Assembly: GCF_003340495.1 (NCBI RefSeq)
Contig: NZ_QASA01000001.1
Coordinates: 372,001-436,000, forward strand
Direction: 5' to 3'
DNA length: 64,000 bases
DNA from: Adhaeribacter pallidiroseus
GTDB taxonomy: Bacteria > Bacteroidota > Bacteroidia > Cytophagales > Hymenobacteraceae
Below are positions 36,183-43,792 of this stretch, in pieces. Every line of letters starts with the position of its first letter. The stretch's first letter is position 1. The notes beneath the pieces are model-generated. The model was not told the origin of the DNA and did not search any database. It worked only from the letters and a program-made list of their open reading frames with translations. A program made the translations under genes and the position numbers.

Positions 36183-36900
36183 TTACCAGCCTAACTTTGT
36201 TTTTAAAAAGACAGACTGGAGAAAAGTAAAAATTTAAAAAAGTAAACTCTACCGCTTAATTAGTGCTAAGTAATAGGACAAAATTAAGTTGATAAAAACC
36301 TGAGTTTAAGTAATTGATTATTAATTTATTAACGATCGAACAACGAACAACTAAAAACGACCAACTACTTAGCTGCCAATAGTTATCTAAGATAAAGCAT
36401 TAAAAAAGTAAAAAGCAGGCAAGCCAGTATTGCCTGCTGTTGCAGAGAAGAGGAGTATTGGTGTGGGGAGTGGCTGGAGCAAGAACACCGGCTGGTGTTG
36501 GGTTAGCAAAGAATAAGGGCCAGAGCAAAAAGCCATTCCCGAATGGTTTGCCCGCTTAGACTTAACCGGAGTGGCCGGGAGCATGGAGGCGGTTACCTGT
36601 CCCGAAATTTAGCCGACAGGGTACCGGCCAAAGCCAGCACTATCTACTAACCTTGAAGATGAACTAAATGCAGTAAAGACTAAAGCCGCACGGCCAAATG
36701 CCATGCTCCCGATAACATAGCCCTGCTATGCCAGATGGCTTTACAGTAACTGCACCAGCAACCAGTAAACAAAGTCTCAATAGCTAAAGAAAGTTAGCTG
36801 GCTGGAATATTATCCGCAATTTTGGCAAAATCTTGCCTCTTCATCCGGGTACCCTCATTAAGAATCAATTTATTAAAATTTTTTAAATTTTGTTCTTTAT
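36183..36900. other. Unusually long convergent gap with a hairpin-rich segment
   Basis: 718 bp between two convergent genes, where usually only terminators occur. The left 200 bp are AT-rich without a gene. From about 36410 to 36800 the DNA is more GC-rich and holds at least seven stem-loops (separate entry). No reading frame longer than 65 codons has protein-like composition. The last 80 bp are AT-rich with one TTTAAATTT word. Confidence 0.6.
36414..36799. ncRNA. Candidate structured RNA or hairpin array (strand unknown)
   Basis: Within 386 bp I find these perfect or near-perfect stems: AGCAGGCAA/TTGCCTGCT (36414-36422/36430-36438), AACACC-GGCT-GGTGTT (36484-36499), CCATT-CCCG-AATGG (36533-36546), CCTGTC/GACAGG (36596-36601/36615-36620, with outer GGT/ACC), CATAGC-CCT-GCTATG (36716-36730) and AGCTAA/TTAGCT (36782-36799). 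A long-range 11-bp pair CGGGAGCATGG/CCATGCTCCCG (36576-36586/36701-36711) encloses the fourth. The composition is unlike the flanking DNA. It does not match rnpB, ssrA, ffs or 6S RNA features that I know. It could be a structured RNA, an attachment or cassette-like element, or a degraded element. Confidence 0.4.
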
Positions 36901-38274
36901 TTAGGCTTGCAAATGGGCCAGCATTAAATTAAACACTTCGGTTGGTGCAATGCTATTTTGGGGTAACAGATTTTTATTTTTAGTTATAAACAACGGGCCC
37001 TTTTCCGGCGATTCCGGTTCGCGGCCGTGCGAACCGCCTATTAGGGTGGCATCCAACGGAATTATATCCATCAGCATCCGGAAACCCAGTTTCTTCTTTA
37101 ATACTTTAAAACCTACTTTCGGCATTAGCATTTTAATTTCCGGGTTCGTAAACATTTCTACCGGATCAAAGCCCGGTTTCTTATGGATATCAATCACCCG
37201 GGCAAAATCGGGTGCTTTGGCATCGTCGAGCCAGTAATAATAAGTAAACCACGCGTCTTTATCGGCAATGGCTACTAATTCTCCAGCCCGCTCGTGATCG
37301 AGGTGGTACGCTGCTTTTTCTTCCGGACCCAGTACTTTTTCTACCCCCGGTACGCTTTCTATTAATTTCCGGACTTCGGCGAGCTTAGCTAAATCGTTGA
37401 CATAAATATGCGCTATTTGGTGGTCAGCTACGGCAAAAGCTTGGCAAGTGCCGGGGTCCAGCAGTTCCAAACCGCGTTCTTCCCGAATGGAAAGATAACC
37501 GTTCTGGCGCAGTACCCGGTTTAAATGCACCGGTTGGCTTACTTTATCAATGCCGTACTCCGATAAGATTATAACTTGTGCTCCCCGTTCTTCAAAATGC
37601 ATGATTAACTCGCCAACCACCTGGTCGATCTCTTGTAAGTCTTTGGCTACAGTGGTATGGTCGGGGCCGTATCGCTGGGAATTATAATCCAGGTGAGGCA
37701 AATAAACCAGCGTTAGTGTAGGGTCATATAATTTGTCGGTTTCTACGGCTGCTTGGGCCAACCAACGGCTGGCATTTATAGTGGTTCTAGGACCCCAGTA
37801 CTCAAACAACGGGAAAGTACCAAGTTTTTGTGTCAACTGATCCCGCAAGTTCATCGGATAAGTGTAGCAGTCGGGCATTTTACGGCCATCGGCCAAATAT
37901 TGCGGCCGGGGAGTTACGGTATAGTCGGCGGTGGAGTTCATGGCAAACCACCAGTTAATGTTGGCGCAGGTAAACGTAGGGTCCAGTTCGCGGGCTTTTT
38001 CCCAGATTTTAGGCGCCTGCACTAATTTATTAGACTGGTGCCAGTTCCGCACTTCGCAAACATCCCGGAAATACCACCCATTCGCTACAATACCGTGTTC
38101 GCTGGGCCATTTGCCGGTAATATAAGTAGATTGCACCGAACAAGTTACCGCCGGTAATACATGACCCACGGTGGCCAGTTTCGCATCTTCTAACCATTTT
38201 TTTAAAAAAGGAGTGTTCTGGCCAATAGCGGCCGGCGTTAATCCTACTATATCCAATACTACCGTTTTGCGCAT
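36901..38274 (-). CDS. eboF: EboF-like alkaline-phosphatase-superfamily nucleotide pyrophosphatase/phosphodiesterase
   Basis: A 457-residue protein of the type I phosphodiesterase/nucleotide pyrophosphatase group. TVVLDIVGLTP carries the first metal aspartate, LPAVTCSVQSTYITGKWPSEHGIVANGWYF the nucleophile Thr/Ser region near residues 40-70, and ILSEYGIDKVSQP and GGSHGREP later metal ligands. Its neighbour is EboE, and EboE/EboF are part of the ebo cluster, which helps move a metabolite precursor across the inner membrane (scytonemin precursor in cyanobacteria). I start at ATG 38274 (MRKTVV) because the upstream TTG at 38295 lies inside repeat R4. Confidence 0.75.
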   Translation of the reverse strand: MRKTVVLDIVGLTPAAIGQNTPFLKKWLEDAKLATVGHVLPAVTCSVQSTYITGKWPSEHGIVANGWYFRDVCEVRNWHQSNKLVQAPKIWEKARELDPTFTCANINWWFAMNSTADYTVTPRPQYLADGRKMPDCYTYPMNLRDQLTQKLGTFPLFEYWGPRTTINASRWLAQAAVETDKLYDPTLTLVYLPHLDYNSQRYGPDHTTVAKDLQEIDQVVGELIMHFEERGAQVIILSEYGIDKVSQPVHLNRVLRQNGYLSIREERGLELLDPGTCQAFAVADHQIAHIYVNDLAKLAEVRKLIESVPGVEKVLGPEEKAAYHLDHERAGELVAIADKDAWFTYYYWLDDAKAPDFARVIDIHKKPGFDPVEMFTNPEIKMLMPKVGFKVLKKKLGFRMLMDIIPLDATLIGGSHGREPESPEKGPLFITKNKNLLPQNSIAPTEVFNLMLAHLQA

Positions 38275-38284
38275 GTTATTCGTA

Positions 38285-38331
38285 TTAAGTAGCAAGACAC
38301 CGGTATCCAGATAAGGGAGATAGGTGTCTTG
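38285..38331. repeat. Dispersed repeat copy R4 with hairpin
   Basis: TTAAGTAGCAAGACACCGGT (38285-38304) continues TATCCAG and matches R1 at about 23 of 27 positions. It also folds: CAAGACACC (38293-38301) pairs with GGTGTCTTG (38323-38331), and TATC with GATA inside, leaving a two-base bulge. It lies in the leader of the EboF gene. Confidence 0.55.
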
Positions 38332-38426
38332 GTTAATAAATTAATTATAGTTGATTGGTTTATTGCCGTTGTAAGATATTGCCTTTTACAGCTTAGCACC
38401 ATTGTTTTATTTTAAAAAAAATTTAA

Positions 38427-39650
38427 TTAAAGCTTTGCCGGCAATTGGCTTAATACCCAGGAAAGCTCGCGTTCAATAGAAGCCCCTAATTCCTGTTTTA
38501 ATTCTGGCGGTAGAACTCCCCAAGTATACGTTTCTACTTCCAGGTGTTTGGTAACCGGGTTATCGGGTAATAATTGTAACGTTCGGATGATTTCGTCCTG
38601 CGTAGATTGTAGTTGGTTAAACCGATCTACAAAAATAGGTACGTGAAAATGCGTGCGCCATTCGGTAGCTTCCGCATCCTGAATATGTTCCAGGGCCGGG
38701 GGCAAATCCGGGTATTGCTCCAAAGAGCCATCGGCCTTTTTTACTAAAACCTGATGCAAGTACGTCGATTCTACAAAAGGCTGAAAAGCTTTCTTGATTT
38801 CTTCGCGCTGAGAAGTATCTGGGTTTAATTTTGCCTTAAGGGCCGCACTGACCTGAATCTTCCCCACCCGAATGTCGGCTTCGGCTAACTGATCAAAAAC
38901 CGTTTGTGGTTCTTCGTAGGCGAGCGCAAAATGGCAAACATCGTAACATAATTGAATATGCGTTTTAACGATATCCTCGGCCTGCTCCGGCGATAAACCC
39001 AACTGGATTCCTAAGTAATCGGTAGCGGCGGGTATTAAACGACTTTTGTAGTAATCTAAAAATTCAGCGGCATTTTCGAGTAAACCATCCGGTTCCGGTT
39101 CAATATCAATATGGATGGTTTTGCCGGTATTGCTTTGTAAAAGATACAAACTTTCTACCAACATGGCCAGGTGTTTCGTGCTCTGGTCAAACACGTGTTC
39201 CGTTACATTTAGATCGTGTTGTAACCAGGGTTTGTACGACAAAGGCGAAGTAGAAATGCCGCCTTCCAGGCCTTCCGGCAGTAACTGGGCCAGTATTTGA
39301 CTCAAGCGTTGCGTATATTCTAAGCGGGCCGTGGTAGTCCAGTCGGGTTGGTGCACATTATCTTTAACTACCTGCCCGTGAAAGCCGCCAAACGGAAAGC
39401 CGTTCATGGTAAATACATACAGACCATTGTGAGCGAGCCAATTTTTAAATTTTGTTAAGTGATCTTGCTCCAGAATATCCTTACTGGCTTGGTCGGATAG
39501 CCGTAAGCCGATGCCAAATGGTTTATCCGGGGACAAGTGCGCTTTAATGGGTAAAACATAGGTTTGCAGGCTTTCGAAAACTTCGTCCCAGGTTTCGCCG
39601 GGATGGATGTTGGTACAATAAGTCAGGTGATAGCCTTGGCCGATATTCAT
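38427..39650 (-). CDS. eboE: EboE-like TIM-barrel metabolite-traffic protein
   Basis: A 407-residue xylose-isomerase-like TIM barrel. The N-terminus IGQGYHLTYCTNIHPGETWDEVFESLQTYV is a signature of EboE, and later segments such as YVFTMNGFPFGGFHGQVVK and HIDIEPEPDGLLENAAEFLDYY match the group. The Asp/Glu/His cluster IDIEPEP and LCYDVCHFALAYEEP suggests a metal site. In ebo clusters EboE works with EboC and others to export a secondary-metabolite precursor; the catalytic reaction is unknown. The other ebo genes (A to D) are not in this window. The gene for EboF follows after 152 bp. Confidence 0.82.
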   Translation of the reverse strand: MNIGQGYHLTYCTNIHPGETWDEVFESLQTYVLPIKAHLSPDKPFGIGLRLSDQASKDILEQDHLTKFKNWLAHNGLYVFTMNGFPFGGFHGQVVKDNVHQPDWTTTARLEYTQRLSQILAQLLPEGLEGGISTSPLSYKPWLQHDLNVTEHVFDQSTKHLAMLVESLYLLQSNTGKTIHIDIEPEPDGLLENAAEFLDYYKSRLIPAATDYLGIQLGLSPEQAEDIVKTHIQLCYDVCHFALAYEEPQTVFDQLAEADIRVGKIQVSAALKAKLNPDTSQREEIKKAFQPFVESTYLHQVLVKKADGSLEQYPDLPPALEHIQDAEATEWRTHFHVPIFVDRFNQLQSTQDEIIRTLQLLPDNPVTKHLEVETYTWGVLPPELKQELGASIERELSWVLSQLPAKL

Positions 39651-39977
39651 GAAAGTAGCTTTGTTTTAAAAGTAGTAGACCGGAAAGTTAACGGGATTGG
39701 AGTAGAATAAGATATATTTTTAATAGATATTTCCAGCTATTACATTCTCCAGGAAAATGAAAAATTTAAAAATTGGTTTTAAAGTTTGGAAATAATGGCT
39801 GAGCAGCGGCTTTTACTTTGGTTTTTCACCCTTCCGCCCTCCGGGCACCTTCCCTAAAAACAGGGAAGGAGAGGCCGTTTTTTACATTTACCAAGTGCCA
39901 TTTACCATTTACCTGGTAATGAGAATTGTTAGACAATATCATTCGTGTAATCCGATTAATCCGCGCAATTCCGCGAT
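39651..39977. other. Gap with short hairpin and low-complexity repeats
   Basis: 327 bp upstream of eboE and downstream of the helicase gene. It holds a hairpin element CCTTCCCT-AAAAAC-AGGGAAGG (39848-39869) preceded by TTCCGCCCTCCGGGCA, and a tandem stretch of ATTCGTGTAATCCGATTAAT type (39941-39975). Both look like intergenic repeats seen in many Bacteroidota genomes. One AAATTTAAA word is near 39764. No gene. Confidence 0.5.
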
Positions 39978-41336
39978 TTAGGATTTATTTCTCCGGAAAC
40001 CCCGGATTTTAGTGGGTTTCTTCTCTTCGAAAGGTCGGCCCGTACGCTTATCGATTACGCCTTCGTGTAAGTGTTGTTTTTTGTCGTGGAAGGCGCCTTT
40101 AAAGTCAGGGTCGGTGCGGCGTTTTTGTTTATCTACTTCCAAGGCCATTTCCTGGCTTTCGGCAAACTTTGTTTTAGCTACTTCTACTTCCGGCGGGAGT
40201 GAGGCTTCCGGAATCTGCATTTTTATAATTTTTTCAATTTCCCGCACGTGATGGATTTCGGCTTCGGTAGCAAAAGTAATAGAAGCTCCTTCCTGCTCAG
40301 CCCGACCGGTACGGCCAATGCGGTGCACGTAATCCTCGTAAATCATCGGCACATCAAAATTTATAACGTGACTCACGGCGGTAATATCAATGCCCCGCGA
40401 AGCAACATCGGTGGCAATTAAAAAACGAACTTCGCCGCTCCGGAAAGCTTCCATGGCGTTAATGCGCATGTTTTGGCCTTTATTGCCGTGGATAACCCGC
40501 ACCGTGCCGCGGGCACTGTCGTTTACAAATTCGGCCACTACTTCCGCGTTCTTTTTACTGCGCGTAAAAATAATCACGCGGGTAAAAATCTCCTCATTAC
40601 GAAATAAGTAATGCAGCATATTTAACTTAGTCTGGAGATTGGGAATTTGATACAGCATCTGCGATACAGTCTCCACTGGAGTAGCGGCGGGCGTTACTTC
40701 TACCTTCACCGGGAACTCCAGAAACTCTTCGGATAGCTTCTCAATGCGCGCGTGCATGGTAGCCGAAAACAACAAGTTCTGGCGCTTGCGCGGAATTACT
40801 TCCAGAATGCTGCGGATTTGCGGCATAAAGCCCATATCCATCATTTTATCAGCTTCGTCGAGCACCAACGTTTTCAATTCTTTTAAAATTAAATCGCCTT
40901 TCATGTAAATTTCCATTAACCGGCCCGGCGTAGCCACCAAAATATCAATTCCTTTTTTTATTTCCTCTATCTGGGTTTTGGGGCCAACGCCGCCGTATAT
41001 AGCCAGAAACCGAAGATCGGTGTACTTAGCCAATAGCCGGATACTTTCTTCAATTTGCATGGCCAGTTCGCGGGTAGGAGAGAGAATTACTGCCCGCGGG
41101 TGGGTGCCTTGCGCGTATTTAACTTTCATGAGAAGCGGAAGTACGTAAGCGGCCGTTTTACCCGTACCGGTTTGCGCTATGCCCATTACGTCGTGTCCGG
41201 CGGTAATCAAGGGGATAGTTTGCTGTTGCACCGGCGTAGGTACGGTATAACCTGCATCGGCTACGGCGTTTAGTAACTGCCGGTTAAGTTTAAAATCGTC
41301 GAAGGTAATAGTCGGCCCGTTTTCTTTCTCTTCCAT
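39978..41336 (-). CDS. DEAD-box ATP-dependent RNA helicase
   Basis: A 452-residue RNA helicase. The core motifs appear in order: Q motif region VPTPVQQQTIPLI, motif I AQTGTGKTAAYVLPLL, Ia SPTRELAMQI, II VLDEADKMMDMG, III SATMHARI, IV VIIFTRSKK, V ATDVASRGIDI and VI HRIGRTGRAEQEG. The C-terminal 70 residues are lysine- and arginine-rich (KRRTDPDFKGAFHDKKQHLHEG) for RNA contact, as in RhlE-like helicases. It is likely involved in ribosome assembly or mRNA turnover at low temperature. Its start is at ATG 41336; a -7-like TACCTTTG (41361-41354) lies upstream without a clear TTG partner. Confidence 0.9.
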   Translation of the reverse strand: MEEKENGPTITFDDFKLNRQLLNAVADAGYTVPTPVQQQTIPLITAGHDVMGIAQTGTGKTAAYVLPLLMKVKYAQGTHPRAVILSPTRELAMQIEESIRLLAKYTDLRFLAIYGGVGPKTQIEEIKKGIDILVATPGRLMEIYMKGDLILKELKTLVLDEADKMMDMGFMPQIRSILEVIPRKRQNLLFSATMHARIEKLSEEFLEFPVKVEVTPAATPVETVSQMLYQIPNLQTKLNMLHYLFRNEEIFTRVIIFTRSKKNAEVVAEFVNDSARGTVRVIHGNKGQNMRINAMEAFRSGEVRFLIATDVASRGIDITAVSHVINFDVPMIYEDYVHRIGRTGRAEQEGASITFATEAEIHHVREIEKIIKMQIPEASLPPEVEVAKTKFAESQEMALEVDKQKRRTDPDFKGAFHDKKQHLHEGVIDKRTGRPFEEKKPTKIRGFRRNKS

Positions 41337-41496
41337 TTTAGTAAATTTTAGCGCAAAGGTACAGTTTTCTCGTACAATGATTTTTCTTCTTACGAAAGGC
41401 CGTTTAGATTAATCAATAAACCCGTTAAATTTTAAAAATTTCACCCTGCTAAACCATTTAGACTGGGTTTAAGTAATTGGGCAGTATAAAATAAGC

Positions 41497-41553
41497 ACAC
41501 TTATATATTAATCAAGAAACTCTAAACGCGTTTCTTGATTAATATATAAGTGT
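41497..41553. repeat. Perfect 24-bp inverted repeat with 9-base centre
   Basis: Arms of 24 bp (41497-41520 and 41530-41553) are exact complements, beginning ACACTTATATATTAATCAAG on the left, and the centre is TCTAAACGC. There is no T-run directly after it, and it lies between the divergent helicase and dihydroorotase genes, so it is not a simple terminator. It is 8 bp from repeat R3. Confidence 0.75.
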
Positions 41554-41560
41554 TATTTAG

Positions 41561-41602
41561 TCTTGATACTAGTATCTTGCTACTTGTGTCTATTTACTTA
41601 AC
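41561..41602 (-). repeat. Dispersed repeat copy R3
   Basis: On the minus strand it reads TTAAGTAAATAGACACAAGT followed by AGCAAGATACTAGTATCAAGAC, matching R1 closely. It contains the 12-bp palindrome GATACTAGTATC. It ends 8 bp before the dihydroorotase start codon. Confidence 0.65.
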
Positions 41603-41610
41603 TTCGCCGC

Positions 41611-42945
41611 ATGAAAACCTTTCTGATTAAAAATGCGCAGCTTGTAAACGAAGGTCAGATTTATCAGGCCGATGTGTTTGTGAAATACGGTCGGATTGCC
41701 CAAATAGCCACCGAAATAAACGAGACCGCCGATGAACTTATAGATGCTACCGGCCAGTATTTACTACCCGGCGTAATCGACGACCAGGTACATTTCCGGG
41801 ACCCGGGCTTAACGCATAAAGCCGATATCTATACCGAATCGCGGGCGGCTGTGGCGGGTGGCGTTACATCATTTATGGAAATGCCCAACACAGTACCCAA
41901 TGCCATTACGCAGGAGTTACTGGAAGAAAAATACGCTTTAGCTGCCGAAAAATCGCTGGCCAACTATTCTTTTTTTATGGGGGCCACCAACGATAACCTG
42001 TCCGAAGTGTTACTGACCAACCCCAACACCGTTTGCGGGATCAAAATATTTATGGGTTCGTCCACGGGTAATATGCTCGTAGATGAACAAACCACCCTGG
42101 AGCAAATTTTTGAAAAAGCCCAATTATTGATTGCCGTACACTGCGAAGACGAGCAAACCATCCGGGATAACCTGACTTTGTACGAAGAAAAGTACGGCGA
42201 GGCCATTCCGATCCAGTGCCATCCGGAAATAAGGAGCGAAGCGGCTTGTTTTAAATCGTCTTACCTGGCTACGAAACTGGCCCAGAAGTACGGAACGCGT
42301 TTGCATATTCTGCATATTTCCACGGAAGAAGAACTGGCATTATTTCAAAACGATGTTCCCTTAGCCGAGAAAAAAATTACCGCCGAAGTGTGCGTGCATC
42401 ATTTGTATTTTGATAAAGCGGATTACGACACTTTAGGTACACAAATAAAATGCAACCCGGCCATAAAAGAAGCTCGTCACAAAAAAGCATTATTGGAAGG
42501 TTTACTGGATAATCGCCTGGATATTATTGCCACCGACCATGCCCCGCACACCTGGGACGAAAAGCAAAATATTTACAAAAAATCACCTTCGGGGGTGCCT
42601 TTGGTGCAGCACTCTTTACAAACCATGCTGGAGTTTTACCGCGCCGGCCAAATAAGTTTAGAGCGTATAGTAGAAAAAATGAGCCACGCGCCGGCCATTT
42701 GTTTTCAGGTACGGCACCGGGGCTTTATCCGGGAAGGTTATTTTGCCGATTTAGTGCTGGTAGATTTAAATCAAACGCAAACGGTAAGCAAAGAGAACAT
42801 TTATTATAAATGCCAATGGTCGCCGTTTGAAGGCAAAACGTTTCATTCTACCATCACGCACAGCTTTGTTTCGGGGCATTTGGCTTTTGCTAATGGTCAG
42901 TTTAACGAGGCAAAATGGGGAGAACGCCTGTTGTTCGACCGGTAA
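41611..42945 (+). CDS. pyrC: Dihydroorotase
   Basis: A 444-residue amidohydrolase that closes carbamoyl-aspartate to dihydroorotate in pyrimidine synthesis. The metal-site region is LPGVIDDQVHFRDPGLTHKADIYTESRAAVAGGVTSFMEMPNT at about residues 52-94. The usual HxH pair is QVH here; I recall the Porphyromonas enzyme being similar, so it seems a family trait. The carboxylated lysine region is in KIFMGSSTGN, later histidines are in LLIAVHCEDE and LHILHIS, and IIATDHAPH holds the catalytic aspartate. It is downstream of the repeat-rich gap. Length is normal. Confidence 0.9.
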   Translation: MKTFLIKNAQLVNEGQIYQADVFVKYGRIAQIATEINETADELIDATGQYLLPGVIDDQVHFRDPGLTHKADIYTESRAAVAGGVTSFMEMPNTVPNAITQELLEEKYALAAEKSLANYSFFMGATNDNLSEVLLTNPNTVCGIKIFMGSSTGNMLVDEQTTLEQIFEKAQLLIAVHCEDEQTIRDNLTLYEEKYGEAIPIQCHPEIRSEAACFKSSYLATKLAQKYGTRLHILHISTEEELALFQNDVPLAEKKITAEVCVHHLYFDKADYDTLGTQIKCNPAIKEARHKKALLEGLLDNRLDIIATDHAPHTWDEKQNIYKKSPSGVPLVQHSLQTMLEFYRAGQISLERIVEKMSHAPAICFQVRHRGFIREGYFADLVLVDLNQTQTVSKENIYYKCQWSPFEGKTFHSTITHSFVSGHLAFANGQFNEAKWGERLLFDR

Positions 42946-42969
42946 AATTTAAAAAAAATGCGGGAAGTA

Positions 42970-43000
42970 TTGAATAATTAAGGAAACTGCCTTACATTTG
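42970..43000 (+). promoter_or_regulatory. Promoter of tRNA-His
   Basis: TTG (42970-42972), 20-base spacer, TACATTTG (42993-43000): a full match to the Bacteroidota consensus, 17 bp upstream of the tRNA 5' end. Confidence 0.75.
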
Positions 43001-43017
43001 CAGACCAATTAAAAACG

Positions 43018-43094
43018 GTGGTTGTAGCTCAGTCGGTTAGAGCACCAGATTGTGATTCTGGGGGTCGCGGGTTCGAGCCCCGTCTCCCACCCCA
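43018..43094 (+). tRNA. tRNA-His (GTG)
   Basis: Cloverleaf with anticodon loop TTGTGAT (anticodon GTG), D arm GCTC...GAGC, anticodon stem CCAGA/TCTGG, T arm GCGGG-TTCGAGC-CCCGT, and encoded CCA at 43092-43094. A G at 43017 supplies the extra -1 nucleotide opposite C73. The acceptor arms GTGGTTG and CTCCCAC pair except at positions 5 and 6 (T:C and T:T), so two adjacent mismatches are seen. Start given without the -1 G. Confidence 0.9.
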
Positions 43095-43125
43095 AAGGCT
43101 TCTGAGAAATCGGAAGCCTTTTTTA
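43094..43125 (+). terminator. Terminator after tRNA-His
   Basis: A stem of about 13 bp (AAAGGCTTCTGA against TCGGAAGCCTTT, including one G:T pair) closed by a GAAA tetraloop, followed by a T-run. It begins at the last base of the encoded CCA. Confidence 0.85.
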
Positions 43126-43256
43126 TTGCCTTTCTTTTTCTGAGTTGCTTTTTTAATTTTTTAAAAATCTACAAGCCTCTGATGGCTGATACAGCATTAT
43201 TACGGGCAATGCAAGTATTTTAGAGAAGGCAAGCACTTAGAAGAAAGGAATACAAA

Positions 43257-43703
43257 TTATTCAAAAGCCGGAGAAGGTTGATCGGGTTCTACAGATTGAA
43301 AGGTAATAATGCGGTGTCTAACCAAATTAATAAACTGCAAAAAAGGTGGGTAGCTGCCCGAAAACCAGAATACGTAATCGTCGGAGGTGGTACTTATTTG
43401 CAGGCTTAATTTGCCTCTCCAACCAATAAAAAAACTCGTAGCGCCCACCAGTAAAATTAATATTCCGGGCAACGGCGAAATGAAATTACTCAGAACGGCT
43501 ATCAGGGAAAGGGTAAGCGTAAACCCACCCGCCAAGTAGTAGAATAAAAGCCGAATATGGCTTAGTTGAATGTTTTCGATTTGGTTTAAAGGCAGCAAAT
43601 ACCGGCGGCCTTGGTGCTTAATTTCCAGATTTTCGGTGGTTAATAGCAGGCAATTGTTAGAGTAACCTTTTTCCGGGTAAAATTCTTCGCTGAAGAGATC
43701 CAA
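43257..43703 (-). CDS. Small two-helix membrane protein, hypothetical
   Basis: Not recognised. A 148-residue protein with a PH-like N-terminal part (NCLLLTTENLEIKHQGRRYLLPLNQIENIQLSHIR), then two membrane segments (LLFYYLAGGFTLTLSLIAVLSNF and LPGILILLVGATSFFIGW, about residues 53-95), and a beta-rich cytoplasmic end (KLSLQISTTSDDYVFWFSG). The arrangement resembles bacterial PH-domain membrane proteins, but the match is only by pattern. It follows the FKBP gene on the same strand after a terminator, so it is probably a separate unit. Confidence 0.6.
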   Translation of the reverse strand: MDLFSEEFYPEKGYSNNCLLLTTENLEIKHQGRRYLLPLNQIENIQLSHIRLLFYYLAGGFTLTLSLIAVLSNFISPLPGILILLVGATSFFIGWRGKLSLQISTTSDDYVFWFSGSYPPFLQFINLVRHRIITFQSVEPDQPSPAFE

Positions 43704-43727
43704 CTGTACTTTAAATTTAAAAAATAG

Positions 43728-43763
43728 ACGCTGCCGTAAATTAAATTTATTTTACGGCAGCGT
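43728..43763 (-). terminator. Terminator after FKBP gene
   Basis: ACGCTGCCGTAAA (43728-43740) and TTTACGGCAGCGT (43751-43763) are exact 13-bp complements around a 10-base loop. On the minus strand the stem is followed by CTATTTTTTAAATTTAAAG, T-rich. Confidence 0.85.
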
Positions 43764-43792
43764 TTTAGGTTTCATAACAGGCTAAATACGTT

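Larger units (their letters stand above)
42946..43256. other. Gap holding tRNA-His
   Basis: Apart from the promoter, tRNA and terminator described separately, the remaining about 130 bp (43126-43256) are AT-rich and hold no supported gene. Confidence 0.6.

Noticed and set aside
36387-36584. 65-codon minus-strand frame in the convergent gap
   Set aside because: No motif, and it overlaps the stem-loops; the composition follows the hairpins and not a protein.
36414-36799. Identification as RNase P RNA, tmRNA, SRP RNA or 6S RNA
   Set aside because: None of the hallmark segments of these RNAs is present; only a generic structured-RNA call is supported.
41611-42945. Missing first His of the dihydroorotase HxH motif as a sign of an inactive enzyme
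   Set aside because: I recall the same Gln-Val-His arrangement in the Porphyromonas enzyme; all other metal-site and catalytic residues are present, so a functional PyrC is more likely.
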